DNA of 64,000 nucleotides from Acetobacter sp. UBA5411 (GTDB taxonomy: Bacteria > Pseudomonadota > Alphaproteobacteria > Acetobacterales > Acetobacteraceae), in assembly GCF_002409645.1 (NCBI RefSeq), contig NZ_DHNR01000010.1, positions 1 to 64,000 of the forward strand. The letters are read 5' to 3'. The notes under the pieces are model-generated. The model worked only from the letters and a program-made list of their open reading frames with translations. It ran no database searches and was not told where the DNA came from. Numbering within the stretch: the stretch's first letter is position 1; each line of letters opens with the position of its first letter. Shown here in pieces: positions 49,724 to 58,966 of this stretch. The translations under genes were made by a program, and so were the position numbers.

Positions 49724-52700
49724 CTAGGCTAACGCAGCAGCCTGCTTTCCTTCCAGCACGAGATACGGACCCGCAGCCAGAATCTGCACACTTAGCAACC
49801 GCTCGTCCGGTGTGTCTGCCATCCCGAGCGACAGGAACGCATCCCCGTCCGTCCAGCGTCCGGGTTCATCCGACAGGCCATGCCATCCCGGGAGATCAAC
49901 TTCCTGATGATGCGTCACCAGCGGTTTCATCGCCTCTGCGTCCTGCACCATGATCTCGCCCACCAGAACGCCCAGCCAGCGACGATCATCGACAAACGGT
50001 CCTGCGACATCAGCCGGACGTGCGGCACGCGACTTCAGATATATGCGGTCCACCCCAGCCGGAATCATGAAGAGGAACCAATCCCCTTCTCTGCGAAACA
50101 CGGGGATGAACATGCCGTTTTCCGCCCGCAGATGCAGATCCGGATCATGCGTTACAGCGGGCCGTGCGGATCGCAGCGTCAGACCATTCGCCTCGGCCCG
50201 CGCCTCGATCATACGAAACACCGGCTCGACCTTGTCGCACGAGACCGTCAGCGGCGCGGCGGCATCGTTTTCCCAGGACTTTCCTCGAGCCGCCGGAAAG
50301 GACACCACAGACCCGTTCTGCGTGAAGTTTCGCCGATTACCCGTATCCAGATAGCTTTCCGTGAGAAGCCCGTCTGCCCGCACGACGGAATGCTCCGCTG
50401 TCTCGATATGATAGTAGGCATAGGAGATCAGGGTACGGTCGTAGAAAATGGAGCGATCATTCACCAGCATACGCGCCGGAATGAATGAGTCCTTCAAAAA
50501 CAGGCAATGTTCCGCCGTCACCAGCAGATCCTTGTAAGGCTGGCCGGGCGCGATTGCATCTTTCAGGATACGCACGGGGTAGCCTGCCTCGTCATCAAGA
50601 AGACCTGCACGGACCCGTGCGCTCTGGCTTCCAGCCCATGTCAGCGGCTGCGGCACGTCTCGATCGTTTTGCCAGTCATATGTCAGAACCAGATCACCCT
50701 GACGCAAAGACTGTACGGGAACATCGCCAGATGGCGTGCGGATCAGGGTATCGGGAAGGAAGCAGGTTTCCACTTCCACACCGCCGTCTTCATCGGCTGT
50801 CACCGTCACCGGACCATCGCCATATGTGTCGGAAAGCGAGACGGTTGTGGTCTTGCCGCCTGCTGAAACCGTCAGGATATTCGACGCGCTGTTGATGCTG
50901 GCGGACACGTCGGAAGTATAATCCAGAGCGCGGAAATCGATCTTTCCACCACTGGCCAGAGAAACGTTTGTCGCCGATGCGCCATTGGAAAGCACCAGCG
51001 TGCCACCGGACAGAACCTTCTGCCACTGGGCAACGCCTCCCGAAAGCACCACTTCAGTGCCACCCGAAAGCGTATTGCTGAGCGTGGAACCTCCACTGGA
51101 AACAACGACTGTTGCGCCCGACAGAACGGTCTCAGCTGCCGCGCTGGCGCCGAATTGGACTTTTTCCGTCCCGCCGGAGGAGATTGTGTCATAACTGGCC
51201 GTTCCAGCCGAAACGATGAGTGTGCCGCCGGACAGAACCTTTTGTGACTGGATAATGGAACCGGAAAGCACGATTTCAGTGCCACCGGAAAGTATATTAT
51301 TTAGCGAGAGAGCACCGCTGGAAACGATCAGTGTCGCGCCCGACAACAGGGTTTCTTCCTGTACGTTCGCACCGGACAGGGCAATCTCTGTCGAACCCGA
51401 AGACAGTGTGTCGTAATAGGCCAGTCCACTGGAGACAGTCAGCGTGCCTCCAACCACAGTATTGAGATAAGACTTCCCGCCGTTCAGGATGATCTGTCCA
51501 CCCGACAAAAGAATGTCTTGTTCCACGAGTGTGCCGGACAGGGATTCCACCACACCACCGGAAGAGATTATATCGGCGAACTCTGTCCCGCTGGAAACAA
51601 TCAGTGTGCCACCGGACAGCACATTGGCATGGGTCGCCCCACCCTCGAGGATAAACTCCCCTCCCTTCATTGTGGTCTGCGTGACGCTTCCATTTGAAAC
51701 AGTCAGCGTGCCGCCGGAAAGAACGGTCTCATCCGTAGCGCTGCCACCGGACAGCACCTGCACAGAGCCTCCCGCAGAAATGGTATCGCCCCGCACATAG
51801 CCACCGGAAGAAACAATCTCCCTTCCTCCGGAAGAAATTGCCGCCCCTCCGGCCATGCCGCTTTCAGCAACCGTCAGCACAGCGCCTGACTGCAGCGTTT
51901 CCCATGCGACATGCGCACCGGACAGCACTGTTTCACTGCCGCCGGACAGGATATCCGACACGGCGTTTCCGCCCGACGACACCACAATCGTCCCACCGGA
52001 CAGCACGGTTTCCCGTTCCACGGTTCCCGATGACAGCGCTATCGCGGTTCCACCACTCGAAATGGTATCCTGCAGGGCAATGCCCCCGCTCGACACAAGG
52101 AGAGAACCGCCATCCCCTACAATAGTCCCTGTCGTCACCCCGCCATTTTCGACATTGATGACCCCGGATGTTTCAACCTGCGCATGACTGAGAACCTGCC
52201 CGGAAGACACATTTGTCGTACTGAACAGGATTGTTGCGCCGGACGTAATGGAACTGCCGGATGTAATCGGACCCGTCGCATTTGCCGACATGACCTTGCT
52301 GACGACCTGAGTGGAACCATCTTCCGAAGTGACCTTTAGATTCGTCCACTCGCTGGCAGGCTGACTCGCTTCAAAGTTCTCGTTCCAGTAAGCAGCTTCA
52401 CTGATATACGGAGAACTTGTGTAGAGCACCTGTGTGATGGCGGGCGATGATCCGTCGGTGGGCGTGACAGTGAAATGCCATTCCCACATCGTGCGGGTCT
52501 GATCGACGTAATAAGTCTGCGCCCCGTCAATCTTTGTGTAATAACCAGGAAGAAACGTAACTTCCTCACCACGACTTATGGTGTAGGTGTATGTTTTTCC
52601 AACGAGAAAATCCGCTGAAACATATTGGGGAATATTATCCTGAATATAGGACAGATCCTGTGGATCGTTGATACTGTATCCCGTCGGATCATCCGGTGTG

Positions 52701-53503
52701 ACATCCAGCCCACCCCAGTTGATCCGCCACGGCGTCTCTCCCTGCGCCTGCAAGCCGCCATGCGCCCAGGCTCCGTTTGAAAAGTCCACCTGCAGTGCGA
52801 AAAAATGCATGCCGGGACCGTTCAGCGCATCAATCGTCAGATCAATGGAGATCGAGGTGACATGTGTACTGGCGTCTATGGGAAGCCAGAGATCAGCCCC
52901 ACCCGTTGTTGCGTTGGGAATCGTGTGATCAAACGTGTCATCGGTATAGTTCGTCACAGACTGGAATGTGGCGATGGCGTTCACGCTGCCTGATGACAGC
53001 ACCATCCCGTTGATCGCCGTGCCGGAGGCTGCCGAAACGCCACCACCGGATGACGCTGTCACCTGATTGACGACCGCCCCACTGGCCAGACTGAGTGAAC
53101 CACCGGATACGACGGAAATGCCCGATATGATGGCGCCCGACACAGCCGACAGAACGGATGCGCTGCTGTCTCCGCCAAGCGTTACTCCGGCGGCGACGGC
53201 ACCGGAAGCGAACGATGCCTGATCGCCCGTCAACGTGCTACTGCTGACCGTGCCCCCGGCTGCAACTGACAGCGAGCCGTCCATCTCCGTTACCTGCGTG
53301 AGAATCCCTCCACTGAGGACCGACACGACAGGCTTACCGCCAGAAATTGTCACGCCGGATACGATGGCGCCGCTGGCCACAACGAGACTGGCGATGTCTG
53401 TCAGGGAAGTCGGATCAGAAACGGAGGTCTGGCCACTTTCGTAATATGTCTTGCCGCCATGACTGACCGCCAGCCAGTCACCACCCGAAATTGCCGCCGC
53501 CAT
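49724..53503 (-). CDS. Large repeat adhesin-like protein with C-terminal Hint domain
   Basis: The 1259-residue protein is built of strand-loop-strand repeats of about 19 residues, of the type found in AIDA-like autotransporter passengers (pattern TxxVSSGxxxxxxVLSGG). They occupy about 35-180 and 415-870. Between them sits a non-repeat domain of about 225 residues with many aromatic residues (LWLPIDASTHVTSISIDLTI, then MHFFALQVDFSNGAWAHGG). A Hint-type domain starts at about residue 911 (TCFLPDTLIRTPSGDVPVQS) and includes VTAEHCLFLKDS. About 200 further residues follow. No signal peptide and no C-terminal beta-barrel are visible. GGAAG six bases before the ATG at 53503 favours this start over 53551. 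Export route and target are unknown. Confidence 0.82.
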   Translation of the reverse strand: MAAAISGGDWLAVSHGGKTYYESGQTSVSDPTSLTDIASLVVASGAIVSGVTISGGKPVVSVLSGGILTQVTEMDGSLSVAAGGTVSSSTLTGDQASFASGAVAAGVTLGGDSSASVLSAVSGAIISGISVVSGGSLSLASGAVVNQVTASSGGGVSAASGTAINGMVLSSGSVNAIATFQSVTNYTDDTFDHTIPNATTGGADLWLPIDASTHVTSISIDLTIDALNGPGMHFFALQVDFSNGAWAHGGLQAQGETPWRINWGGLDVTPDDPTGYSINDPQDLSYIQDNIPQYVSADFLVGKTYTYTISRGEEVTFLPGYYTKIDGAQTYYVDQTRTMWEWHFTVTPTDGSSPAITQVLYTSSPYISEAAYWNENFEASQPASEWTNLKVTSEDGSTQVVSKVMSANATGPITSGSSITSGATILFSTTNVSSGQVLSHAQVETSGVINVENGGVTTGTIVGDGGSLLVSSGGIALQDTISSGGTAIALSSGTVERETVLSGGTIVVSSGGNAVSDILSGGSETVLSGAHVAWETLQSGAVLTVAESGMAGGAAISSGGREIVSSGGYVRGDTISAGGSVQVLSGGSATDETVLSGGTLTVSNGSVTQTTMKGGEFILEGGATHANVLSGGTLIVSSGTEFADIISSGGVVESLSGTLVEQDILLSGGQIILNGGKSYLNTVVGGTLTVSSGLAYYDTLSSGSTEIALSGANVQEETLLSGATLIVSSGALSLNNILSGGTEIVLSGSIIQSQKVLSGGTLIVSAGTASYDTISSGGTEKVQFGASAAAETVLSGATVVVSSGGSTLSNTLSGGTEVVLSGGVAQWQKVLSGGTLVLSNGASATNVSLASGGKIDFRALDYTSDVSASINSASNILTVSAGGKTTTVSLSDTYGDGPVTVTADEDGGVEVETCFLPDTLIRTPSGDVPVQSLRQGDLVLTYDWQNDRDVPQPLTWAGSQSARVRAGLLDDEAGYPVRILKDAIAPGQPYKDLLVTAEHCLFLKDSFIPARMLVNDRSIFYDRTLISYAYYHIETAEHSVVRADGLLTESYLDTGNRRNFTQNGSVVSFPAARGKSWENDAAAPLTVSCDKVEPVFRMIEARAEANGLTLRSARPAVTHDPDLHLRAENGMFIPVFRREGDWFLFMIPAGVDRIYLKSRAARPADVAGPFVDDRRWLGVLVGEIMVQDAEAMKPLVTHHQEVDLPGWHGLSDEPGRWTDGDAFLSLGMADTPDERLLSVQILAAGPYLVLEGKQAAALA
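49959..50775 (-). other. Hint domain and C-terminal region within the adhesin gene
   Basis: This stretch encodes the Hint-type self-processing fold, beginning at the Cys of CFLPDTLIRTPSG, with RQGDLVLTYDW and VTAEHCLFL, ending near TGNRRNF. A C-terminal segment of about 115 residues follows within these bounds. Hint domains of hedgehog and intein type cleave the peptide bond before their first Cys. Whether this one is active, and what the cleavage would release, is not known. Confidence 0.7.
50880..53400 (-). repeat. Degenerate strand-loop-strand repeats of the adhesin
   Basis: Imperfect units of about 57 bases (19 codons) recur across the gene, rich in GTG-CTG-TCC-GGC-GGC type codons for Val-Leu-Ser-Gly-Gly. 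They are interrupted by a unique block at about 52270-52950. The repeats are protein-level and too diverged to be a CRISPR or satellite. Confidence 0.75.
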
Positions 53504-53955
53504 TTCTGACTTCCGTTCTTCAGAAGAATAAATAAAGTATACGAAATACATCTTCTATGCACATCGCACTCTTATAAACGACAAAAAGAACCCACCCGCA
53601 ACCGGAAGACGTTTTATTCACGATAAAATACTAATACGCGAATATTTCAGGATTTTTATGCGACTTTTCCTCCCCAGCAGCCCGACACTTTCTGGATAGC
53701 GGCAACATCAATCCTTAATTTTTATTAAAAAACTTCATCTCTTGTAAAAAATACTCAGTTACAGGTTCTATATTTCCGTCGCATCCGATCAATGAATACA
53801 GACTGAAACCATCCCCCTGCTACGTCCCGTCAACACACACTCAGTCTGGACAGTCACATCCAAAACAGGGCAACCAGACTTTCCGGCAGTCAGAAAATCA
53901 CACATCCGGACAGGAACAGATTTTCGAAACACGAGGTCCAGGGCAGAGAAAAAAC
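53504..53955. other. AT-rich divergent promoter region
   Basis: These 452 bases separate the adhesin gene (minus) from the MocR-type regulator (plus) and should contain both promoters. The part 53560-53760 is clearly AT-rich. I see no convincing gene in it. Confidence 0.55.
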
Positions 53956-55332
53956 ATGCGCCTTCAGTCATCATGGGACCCACATCTACCGGACGGGAAC
54001 GCCTCTCCGGCGGAACGGCTTGCGGAAGCGATGGGTACCGACATCCTTGCCGGAAAGCTCAAGGTGGATGACCGCCTTCCCGCCCATCGGGATCTGGCGT
54101 GGCGGCTTGGCATCGGCATCGGCTCTGTCTCACGCGCCTATGCCATTCTTGAACGTCGCGGGCTGGTGCGCAGCGTACATGGTCGTGGCATGTTCGTTTC
54201 TGTCCGGCAGGAAAACGCCGGAACCAGATTTGACCTCGCTACGAACATGCCGCCACCGATGTTCAGCAACAGGGCATTGTCCGGCACGCTCAACAAACTG
54301 GCGAAACAGGTCGATCCGGATCTGTTCAATGTCTATCCACCGATCGCCGGGCATCCCGAACATCGCCGCATCATGGCGCACTGGCTTGCAGAATTGGGCG
54401 TAGAGGTCTTGCCGGAAAACCTGCTTCTGACGGCAGGCGCGCAGCAGGCTCTCAATGTAGCTCTGAACGTCGCCCGGTCACATGTCACATATGCTGTGAC
54501 GGAGGAGCAGACCTATCCCGGCATGCTTGGCGCCATGCGGCAAAACCACATGCCCGTTCATGCTGCCCGAATGGATGAGGAAGGAATACTTCCTGCCTCA
54601 CTCGACAAGATTCTCCATAAAAATCGAAAAGAGCGCGCCGTCCTCTATCTAACGCCTACCATGCACAACCCGACCACAGCGACGATGGAATTGCAGCGAC
54701 GACAGGAAATTGTCAGCATTTGCAGGAAATTCGATGCTCTGATCATTGAAGACGGTGTGTATGTCTCCGGGCATAATCCGTCCCGACCATCTTTTCTTGA
54801 GCTCGCGCCGGAACGCACGTTCCATGTCAGTAGCCTTTCCAAGATCCTCAGCCCGGGACTGCGTATCGGAACCCTCATTCCTCCGGCTGGCTATATGGAA
54901 AAATGCCTGCCTGCGCTTCTGGCTTCTTCGCTTATGATCGCCCCCCTGTCCTATGCCATGATGGCGCTGTGGATGCAGAACGGCACTGCCGAAAGCGTAC
55001 GAAAGGCCCTTCAGAACGAGGCCATTCGTCGTCAGGAGCTTGTGACCGCCAGCCTGCCTCAGGTCGTGCAGGCGCGTCATTACGCTTTTCATGCGTGGCT
55101 GCCCATGCCGCTAAAGCGAGCAGAACGTGTCATCGCGCTGGCGAAAGACCTTGGTGTCTCCCTTCCCGCCGCAACATCCTTTCAGTCGACGAAAGCGGTG
55201 CACAGCACTGGAATACGCCTCGCATTCGGGAGTGTATCGTTCCGGCGACTCCCCGAGGCGCTGAGGCTCGTACAGTCAGCCTGCCTCGATACAGAGGGAA
55301 AAGTGTCGCGTGACACTATACCGATATACTGA
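53956..55332 (+). CDS. MocR-type transcriptional regulator (GntR HTH plus aminotransferase domain)
   Basis: The 458-residue protein has an N-terminal GntR winged helix at about 20-85 (LPAHRDLAWRLGIGIGSVSR, then GRGMFVS). A class I aminotransferase-like domain follows, with TAGAQQALNVALNVARSH, YLTPTMHNPTTATM and the PLP lysine in VSSLSKILSPGLRIGTL near residue 295. MocR proteins usually control the genes next to them in response to an amino compound or to PLP. It is 52 bases upstream of, and on the same strand as, the monooxygenase/Tm-1-like operon, and divergent from the adhesin gene. Either could be its target. Confidence 0.9.
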   Translation: MRLQSSWDPHLPDGNASPAERLAEAMGTDILAGKLKVDDRLPAHRDLAWRLGIGIGSVSRAYAILERRGLVRSVHGRGMFVSVRQENAGTRFDLATNMPPPMFSNRALSGTLNKLAKQVDPDLFNVYPPIAGHPEHRRIMAHWLAELGVEVLPENLLLTAGAQQALNVALNVARSHVTYAVTEEQTYPGMLGAMRQNHMPVHAARMDEEGILPASLDKILHKNRKERAVLYLTPTMHNPTTATMELQRRQEIVSICRKFDALIIEDGVYVSGHNPSRPSFLELAPERTFHVSSLSKILSPGLRIGTLIPPAGYMEKCLPALLASSLMIAPLSYAMMALWMQNGTAESVRKALQNEAIRRQELVTASLPQVVQARHYAFHAWLPMPLKRAERVIALAKDLGVSLPAATSFQSTKAVHSTGIRLAFGSVSFRRLPEALRLVQSACLDTEGKVSRDTIPIY

Positions 55333-55384
55333 AAGTGTATCTTTCGAGTAGGCTCTTCCCACGCCACCATTCGGAGGGAAGCCC

Positions 55385-55699
55385 ATGCCTGACACTACGC
55401 AGCATGTGACGGTCGTTGCATCCTTTCATCTGAAAGAAGAGCATCTCGACGCAATTCTGCCCGTCATGACGGCCTGCATCACAGCATCCCGTCAGGAAGT
55501 GACCAATCTTTTCTATACCTGCCGCCGCGATCTGAATGATCCGCTGCATTTCGTATTCATCGAACAATGGCAAAGCGTGGCAGCGATTCACGAACATGAA
55601 AAGCAGCCCCATTTTCTCGCCATGAAGACCGCGTTCGAGAAAGGCATGGAAGGCAGACCAATGGTGACCATGCTCGAAGACGTGTCGGCCTTTTCCTGA
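55385..55699 (+). CDS. Antibiotic biosynthesis monooxygenase (ABM) family protein
   Basis: The 104-residue protein has the ferredoxin-like ABM fold pattern: VTVVASFHLKEEHLDAILPV, then the TCRRDLNDPLHFVFIEQW stretch and HEHEKQPHFLAM. Members are cofactor-free oxygenases of quinols and polyketides, or simply small-molecule binders. GGAGG just before the ATG gives strong translation. It is the first gene after the MocR regulator and is six bases from the UPF0261 gene, so the two are surely co-transcribed. Confidence 0.86.
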   Translation: MPDTTQHVTVVASFHLKEEHLDAILPVMTACITASRQEVTNLFYTCRRDLNDPLHFVFIEQWQSVAAIHEHEKQPHFLAMKTAFEKGMEGRPMVTMLEDVSAFS

Positions 55700-55705
55700 A
55701 GCGGG

Positions 55706-56962
55706 ATGACGCGGATCATGACGCCGCATGTCTATCTTCTCGGCACTGCCGACACGAAATCTGCTGAACTGACCTATCTGCGTTCCGTTCTTGTCGAGAA
55801 CGGCATTGAAGCTTTGATCGTGGATGTCAGCACCAGTGAGACACCCTGTCCAGCAGACATCCCGGCGCAGGAAGTCGCCGCCCATCATCCGGATGGCGAA
55901 GCTGCCGTGTTCTGTGGAGAACGCGGTCAGGCGATCACCGCCATGTCCGTCGCGCTGGAACGCTTCCTGCCGGGCCGCGCCGATCTGGCCGGTGTCATCG
56001 GCATCGGCGGCTCGGGGGGAACGGCCATCGTCGCACCGGCCATGCAGGCGCTGCCCATCGGTTTGCCGAAGATCCTGATTTCCACAGTCGCCTCGGGTAA
56101 CATCAAGCCCTATGTCGGCGAGTCCGATATCGCGATGATCTATCCCGTCGTGGATTTGCAGGGGCTGAACCGCATATCCCGCCCCATTCTCGCCAATGCG
56201 GCGAACGCCATGGCGGCCATGGTACGCCATCCTTATGTGGCTGCGCCGGAAACCCGTCATGTGGCTGCGCCGGAAACCCGTCCTGCAATCGGGATCACCA
56301 TGTTCGGAGTGACAACGCCCTGTGTCACGGAAGCGGTCCGGGTACTTGAGCCGGATTTCGAATGTCTGGTTTTCCACGCGACCGGCTCCGGTGGAAACTC
56401 AATGGAGCGCCTTGTCGCGCAGGGCGTTCTGCGGGGTGTGCTGGACATCACCACAACCGAGTTCTGTGATTTCGTCGCGGGCGGTATCTTCCCTTGCGAC
56501 GCCTCCCGTCTCGATGTGATCGCCGAGACCAAGGTGCCATATGTCGGGAGTTGCGGCGGCCTCGACATGGTCAATTTCGGTGCTGTGGAAACCGTGCCTG
56601 AGCGCTATCGTGACCGTGTTTTCGTGCGGCACAATCCGTTCATCACCCTCATGCGCACGACCGATCAGGAGTGCCGTGAAATGGGACGTCTGATCGGCGA
56701 ACGTCTCAATCGCTGTGACGGGCCTGTCCGGTTCTTTTACCCGGAAGGCGGGTTTTCACAACTCGACCGCCCGGATCAGCCTTTTTATGATCCGGCAGCC
56801 GATATCGCTTTCCGCGATGCTTTGCTTGAAACATTGCAACAGACAACGGATCGCCGTTTCATCAGCCTGCCGCTCGCCATGAACGATCCTGCCTTCGCTC
56901 AGGCCATGGCAGGAGAACTTATCGATCTTTTCAAGGAGAATGACTTCCATGCCCCGGATTGA
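55706..56962 (+). CDS. UPF0261 family protein (Tm-1-like ATP-binding)
   Basis: The 418-residue protein belongs to UPF0261, related to the N-terminal half of the plant viral-resistance protein Tm-1. Landmarks are [55 protein letters not shown] and [17 protein letters not shown]. Its enzymatic role is unknown. A perfect 24-base tandem duplication at 56235-56282 repeats eight residues (VAAPETRH, then VAAPETRP). An ATG at 55718 is an alternative start. The stop overlaps the next reading frame. The TIM-barrel gene follows directly. Confidence 0.87.
   Translation: MTRIMTPHVYLLGTADTKSAELTYLRSVLVENGIEALIVDVSTSETPCPADIPAQEVAAHHPDGEAAVFCGERGQAITAMSVALERFLPGRADLAGVIGIGGSGGTAIVAPAMQALPIGLPKILISTVASGNIKPYVGESDIAMIYPVVDLQGLNRISRPILANAANAMAAMVRHPYVAAPETRHVAAPETRPAIGITMFGVTTPCVTEAVRVLEPDFECLVFHATGSGGNSMERLVAQGVLRGVLDITTTEFCDFVAGGIFPCDASRLDVIAETKVPYVGSCGGLDMVNFGAVETVPERYRDRVFVRHNPFITLMRTTDQECREMGRLIGERLNRCDGPVRFFYPEGGFSQLDRPDQPFYDPAADIAFRDALLETLQQTTDRRFISLPLAMNDPAFAQAMAGELIDLFKENDFHAPD
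56235..56282 (+). repeat. 24-base perfect tandem duplication inside the UPF0261 gene
   Basis: Positions 56235-56258 and 56259-56282 are identical and in frame, adding eight codons. It looks like a recent slippage or unequal-recombination event and may vary between strains. Confidence 0.9.
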
Positions 56963-57779
56963 ACGTAGCGCCATCCTGCATCGCCTGCGCGGACTGATCG
57001 CCGAACGCAAACCGATTGTCGGCGGCGGAGCCGGCACCGGCCTTTCCGCCAAGTGCGAGGCGGCTGGTGGCATTGATCTGATCGTCATCTATAATTCCGG
57101 CCGCTACCGCATGGCGGGCCGCGGATCGCTCGCCGGGCTTCTGGCCTATGGCAACGCCAACCAGATTGTCATGGACATGGCGCGTGAAGTGCTGCCGGTC
57201 GTGCCGAACACGCCGGTTCTGGCAGGCGTCAACGGCACCGATCCGTTTGTGGATTTCGATGTATTCCTCGATGATGTGCGTCGCGTCGGCTTTTCCGGCA
57301 TCCAGAACTTCCCGACGGTGGGTCTGATCGACGGAAACTTTCGCAAGAATCTTGAAGAAACGGGTATGAGCTACAGTCTTGAAGTGGATATGGTCGCCCG
57401 TGCCCACAAGAAAGATCTGCTGACCACGCCTTATGTTTTCGATGTTGAGCAGGCAAAGGACATGGCCCGCGCGGGCGCCGATATTCTTGTAGCCCACATG
57501 GGGCTGACAACGGGCGGCAGCATCGGGGCTGAAACGGCCTTCACGCTGGACGATTGCATCAAGCTGATCAACGAGATTTCGGACGCGGCGAAAAGTGTGC
57601 GCGATGATGTGATCCTGCTCTGTCATGGCGGGCCTATCGCGATGCCTGCCGATGCGCAGAAAGTGTTGAGCGCGTGCCCTGACTGTCACGGCTTCTACGG
57701 CGCTTCCAGCATGGAGCGTCTACCGACCGAGACGGCGCTGGTTGAACAGACCCGCACCTTCAAGGCCATGACGCGCTGA
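56949..57779 (+). CDS. Phosphoenolpyruvate hydrolase-like TIM-barrel protein
   Basis: The 276 residues match the PEP-hydrolase/TIM-barrel family that accompanies UPF0261. Landmarks are [37 protein letters not shown], the [12 protein letters not shown] stretch, [19 protein letters not shown] and the C-terminal [18 protein letters not shown] ten bases before the ATG at 56949 decides this start against an ATG at 56940. Either start lies inside the end of the UPF0261 gene, so translation is coupled. In plants the equivalent domain is fused to the UPF0261 part in Tm-1. The substrate is unknown. Confidence 0.87.
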   Translation: MPRIERSAILHRLRGLIAERKPIVGGGAGTGLSAKCEAAGGIDLIVIYNSGRYRMAGRGSLAGLLAYGNANQIVMDMAREVLPVVPNTPVLAGVNGTDPFVDFDVFLDDVRRVGFSGIQNFPTVGLIDGNFRKNLEETGMSYSLEVDMVARAHKKDLLTTPYVFDVEQAKDMARAGADILVAHMGLTTGGSIGAETAFTLDDCIKLINEISDAAKSVRDDVILLCHGGPIAMPADAQKVLSACPDCHGFYGASSMERLPTETALVEQTRTFKAMTR

Positions 57780-57819
57780 CATTTTCCACGGATACTTACC
57801 CGTGCAGGAGGTTTCTCTC

Positions 57820-58944
57820 ATGAAGATTTCACGACGCCTCGCTCTTGTCGCTTCTCTGCTGCTTGCCACAGGTTTTTCGACATTGCCTGCACGGGCGCAG
57901 TCCTATCCCGGTTCAGCGCTCCAGACGGTCTATTCGTCCGATCGCATCATGAACGCCGTGACGACCACAGACACAGGGCGTGTGTTCATGTCCTTCCCCT
58001 ACTGGGGTGGTGGCGGTTCAGGTCCGACTGTAGGCGAACTTCTGCCGGATGGTTCAATGCGGCCTTTTCCGGATGCATCATGGAACGACTGGGAACATTC
58101 GCATGATGCACTGAACAGCTTTGTCCGGGTCAACGCCATCCGCATCGGTCCGGATGGGCTGCTCTGGGTGGTGGATTCCGGTGAAGCGAATGTCGGAGGC
58201 AAACCCAATCCAGCAAACGGCGCTGCCCCGAAACTGGTCGCCTTCGATCCCGCCACCGGACGTCCCGTGCATCTGATTGTGCTTCGTCAGGGGATCACGC
58301 GCTTCAGCTACGTTGATGATCTGCGTTTTCATAACAACACGCTGATTCTCACGGATGCCGGTGATCCCGGCCTGATTCTTGTCGATCTGCGTGATGGACA
58401 GCAGCGGCGCGTTCTGGCGCACCAGCCCTCCGTCACGGACGAACGGCCGATGCGTGCCGAGGGACAGATCCTGATGACAGGCAACCGTGAAGCCCGGATT
58501 CATGCCGATCAACTGGAAGTCTCGCCCGATGGTGAGACGCTTTATTTCCAGTCCAGTGCGGGACCGATGTCGAAAATAGCAACAGCAGACCTGGAGAATA
58601 AGACGCTGACGGATGCGCAACTCAATGCCCGCGTAAAGCCATTCTATGATACGCCGACCACCGGTGGAACTGCCATTGACGGGGATGGCAATCTCTATGT
58701 GTCGGATGTTGATCATCTGCGTATTCTGAAAATCACGCCGGAAGGACAGGGCTCGACCTTCATTGATGATCCACGTCTGGTATGGGGAGACGCACTGTGG
58801 ATCACCGACAAAGGCGCTCTGTGGATTCCCGCCATCCAGCTCAACCGCACCGCGACGTTCCAGCATGATGGTGTGTCACGTGTGAAACTGCCTGTCAGCA
58901 TCTACGCCGTTGACGCGCACCTCAAACCCTCTCGCCGTTACTGA
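57820..58944 (+). CDS. Exported MRJP/SMP-30-like beta-propeller protein
   Basis: The 374-residue protein has a signal peptide (LALVASLLLATGFSTLPARA) and a major-royal-jelly-type propeller: TTTDTGRVFMSFPYWGGGG, IRIGPDGLLWVVDSGEAN, RFHNNTLILTDAGDPGLILV and GGTAIDGDGNLYVSDVDHLR. Bacterial members are poorly understood and may bind or convert lactones, sugars or aromatic compounds in the periplasm. AGGAGG eight bases before the ATG at 57820 decides the start. It lies 40 bases after the TIM-barrel gene on the same strand. Confidence 0.85.
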   Translation: MKISRRLALVASLLLATGFSTLPARAQSYPGSALQTVYSSDRIMNAVTTTDTGRVFMSFPYWGGGGSGPTVGELLPDGSMRPFPDASWNDWEHSHDALNSFVRVNAIRIGPDGLLWVVDSGEANVGGKPNPANGAAPKLVAFDPATGRPVHLIVLRQGITRFSYVDDLRFHNNTLILTDAGDPGLILVDLRDGQQRRVLAHQPSVTDERPMRAEGQILMTGNREARIHADQLEVSPDGETLYFQSSAGPMSKIATADLENKTLTDAQLNARVKPFYDTPTTGGTAIDGDGNLYVSDVDHLRILKITPEGQGSTFIDDPRLVWGDALWITDKGALWIPAIQLNRTATFQHDGVSRVKLPVSIYAVDAHLKPSRRY

Positions 58945-58966
58945 AAGAATCAGGAGAAGATTCCCT

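Noticed and set aside
51216..51800. Plus-strand frames with repeated SVPPDRT or VPPE text
   Set aside because: These are antisense readings of the adhesin repeats on the minus strand.
50880..53400. Possible CRISPR or satellite array
   Set aside because: The periodicity is of diverged 57-base protein-coding units without identical direct repeats or unique spacers of constant length.
55316..56377. 353-residue minus-strand frame across the ABM and UPF0261 genes
   Set aside because: It spans the antisense of two real genes and an intergenic gap, and has no motif.
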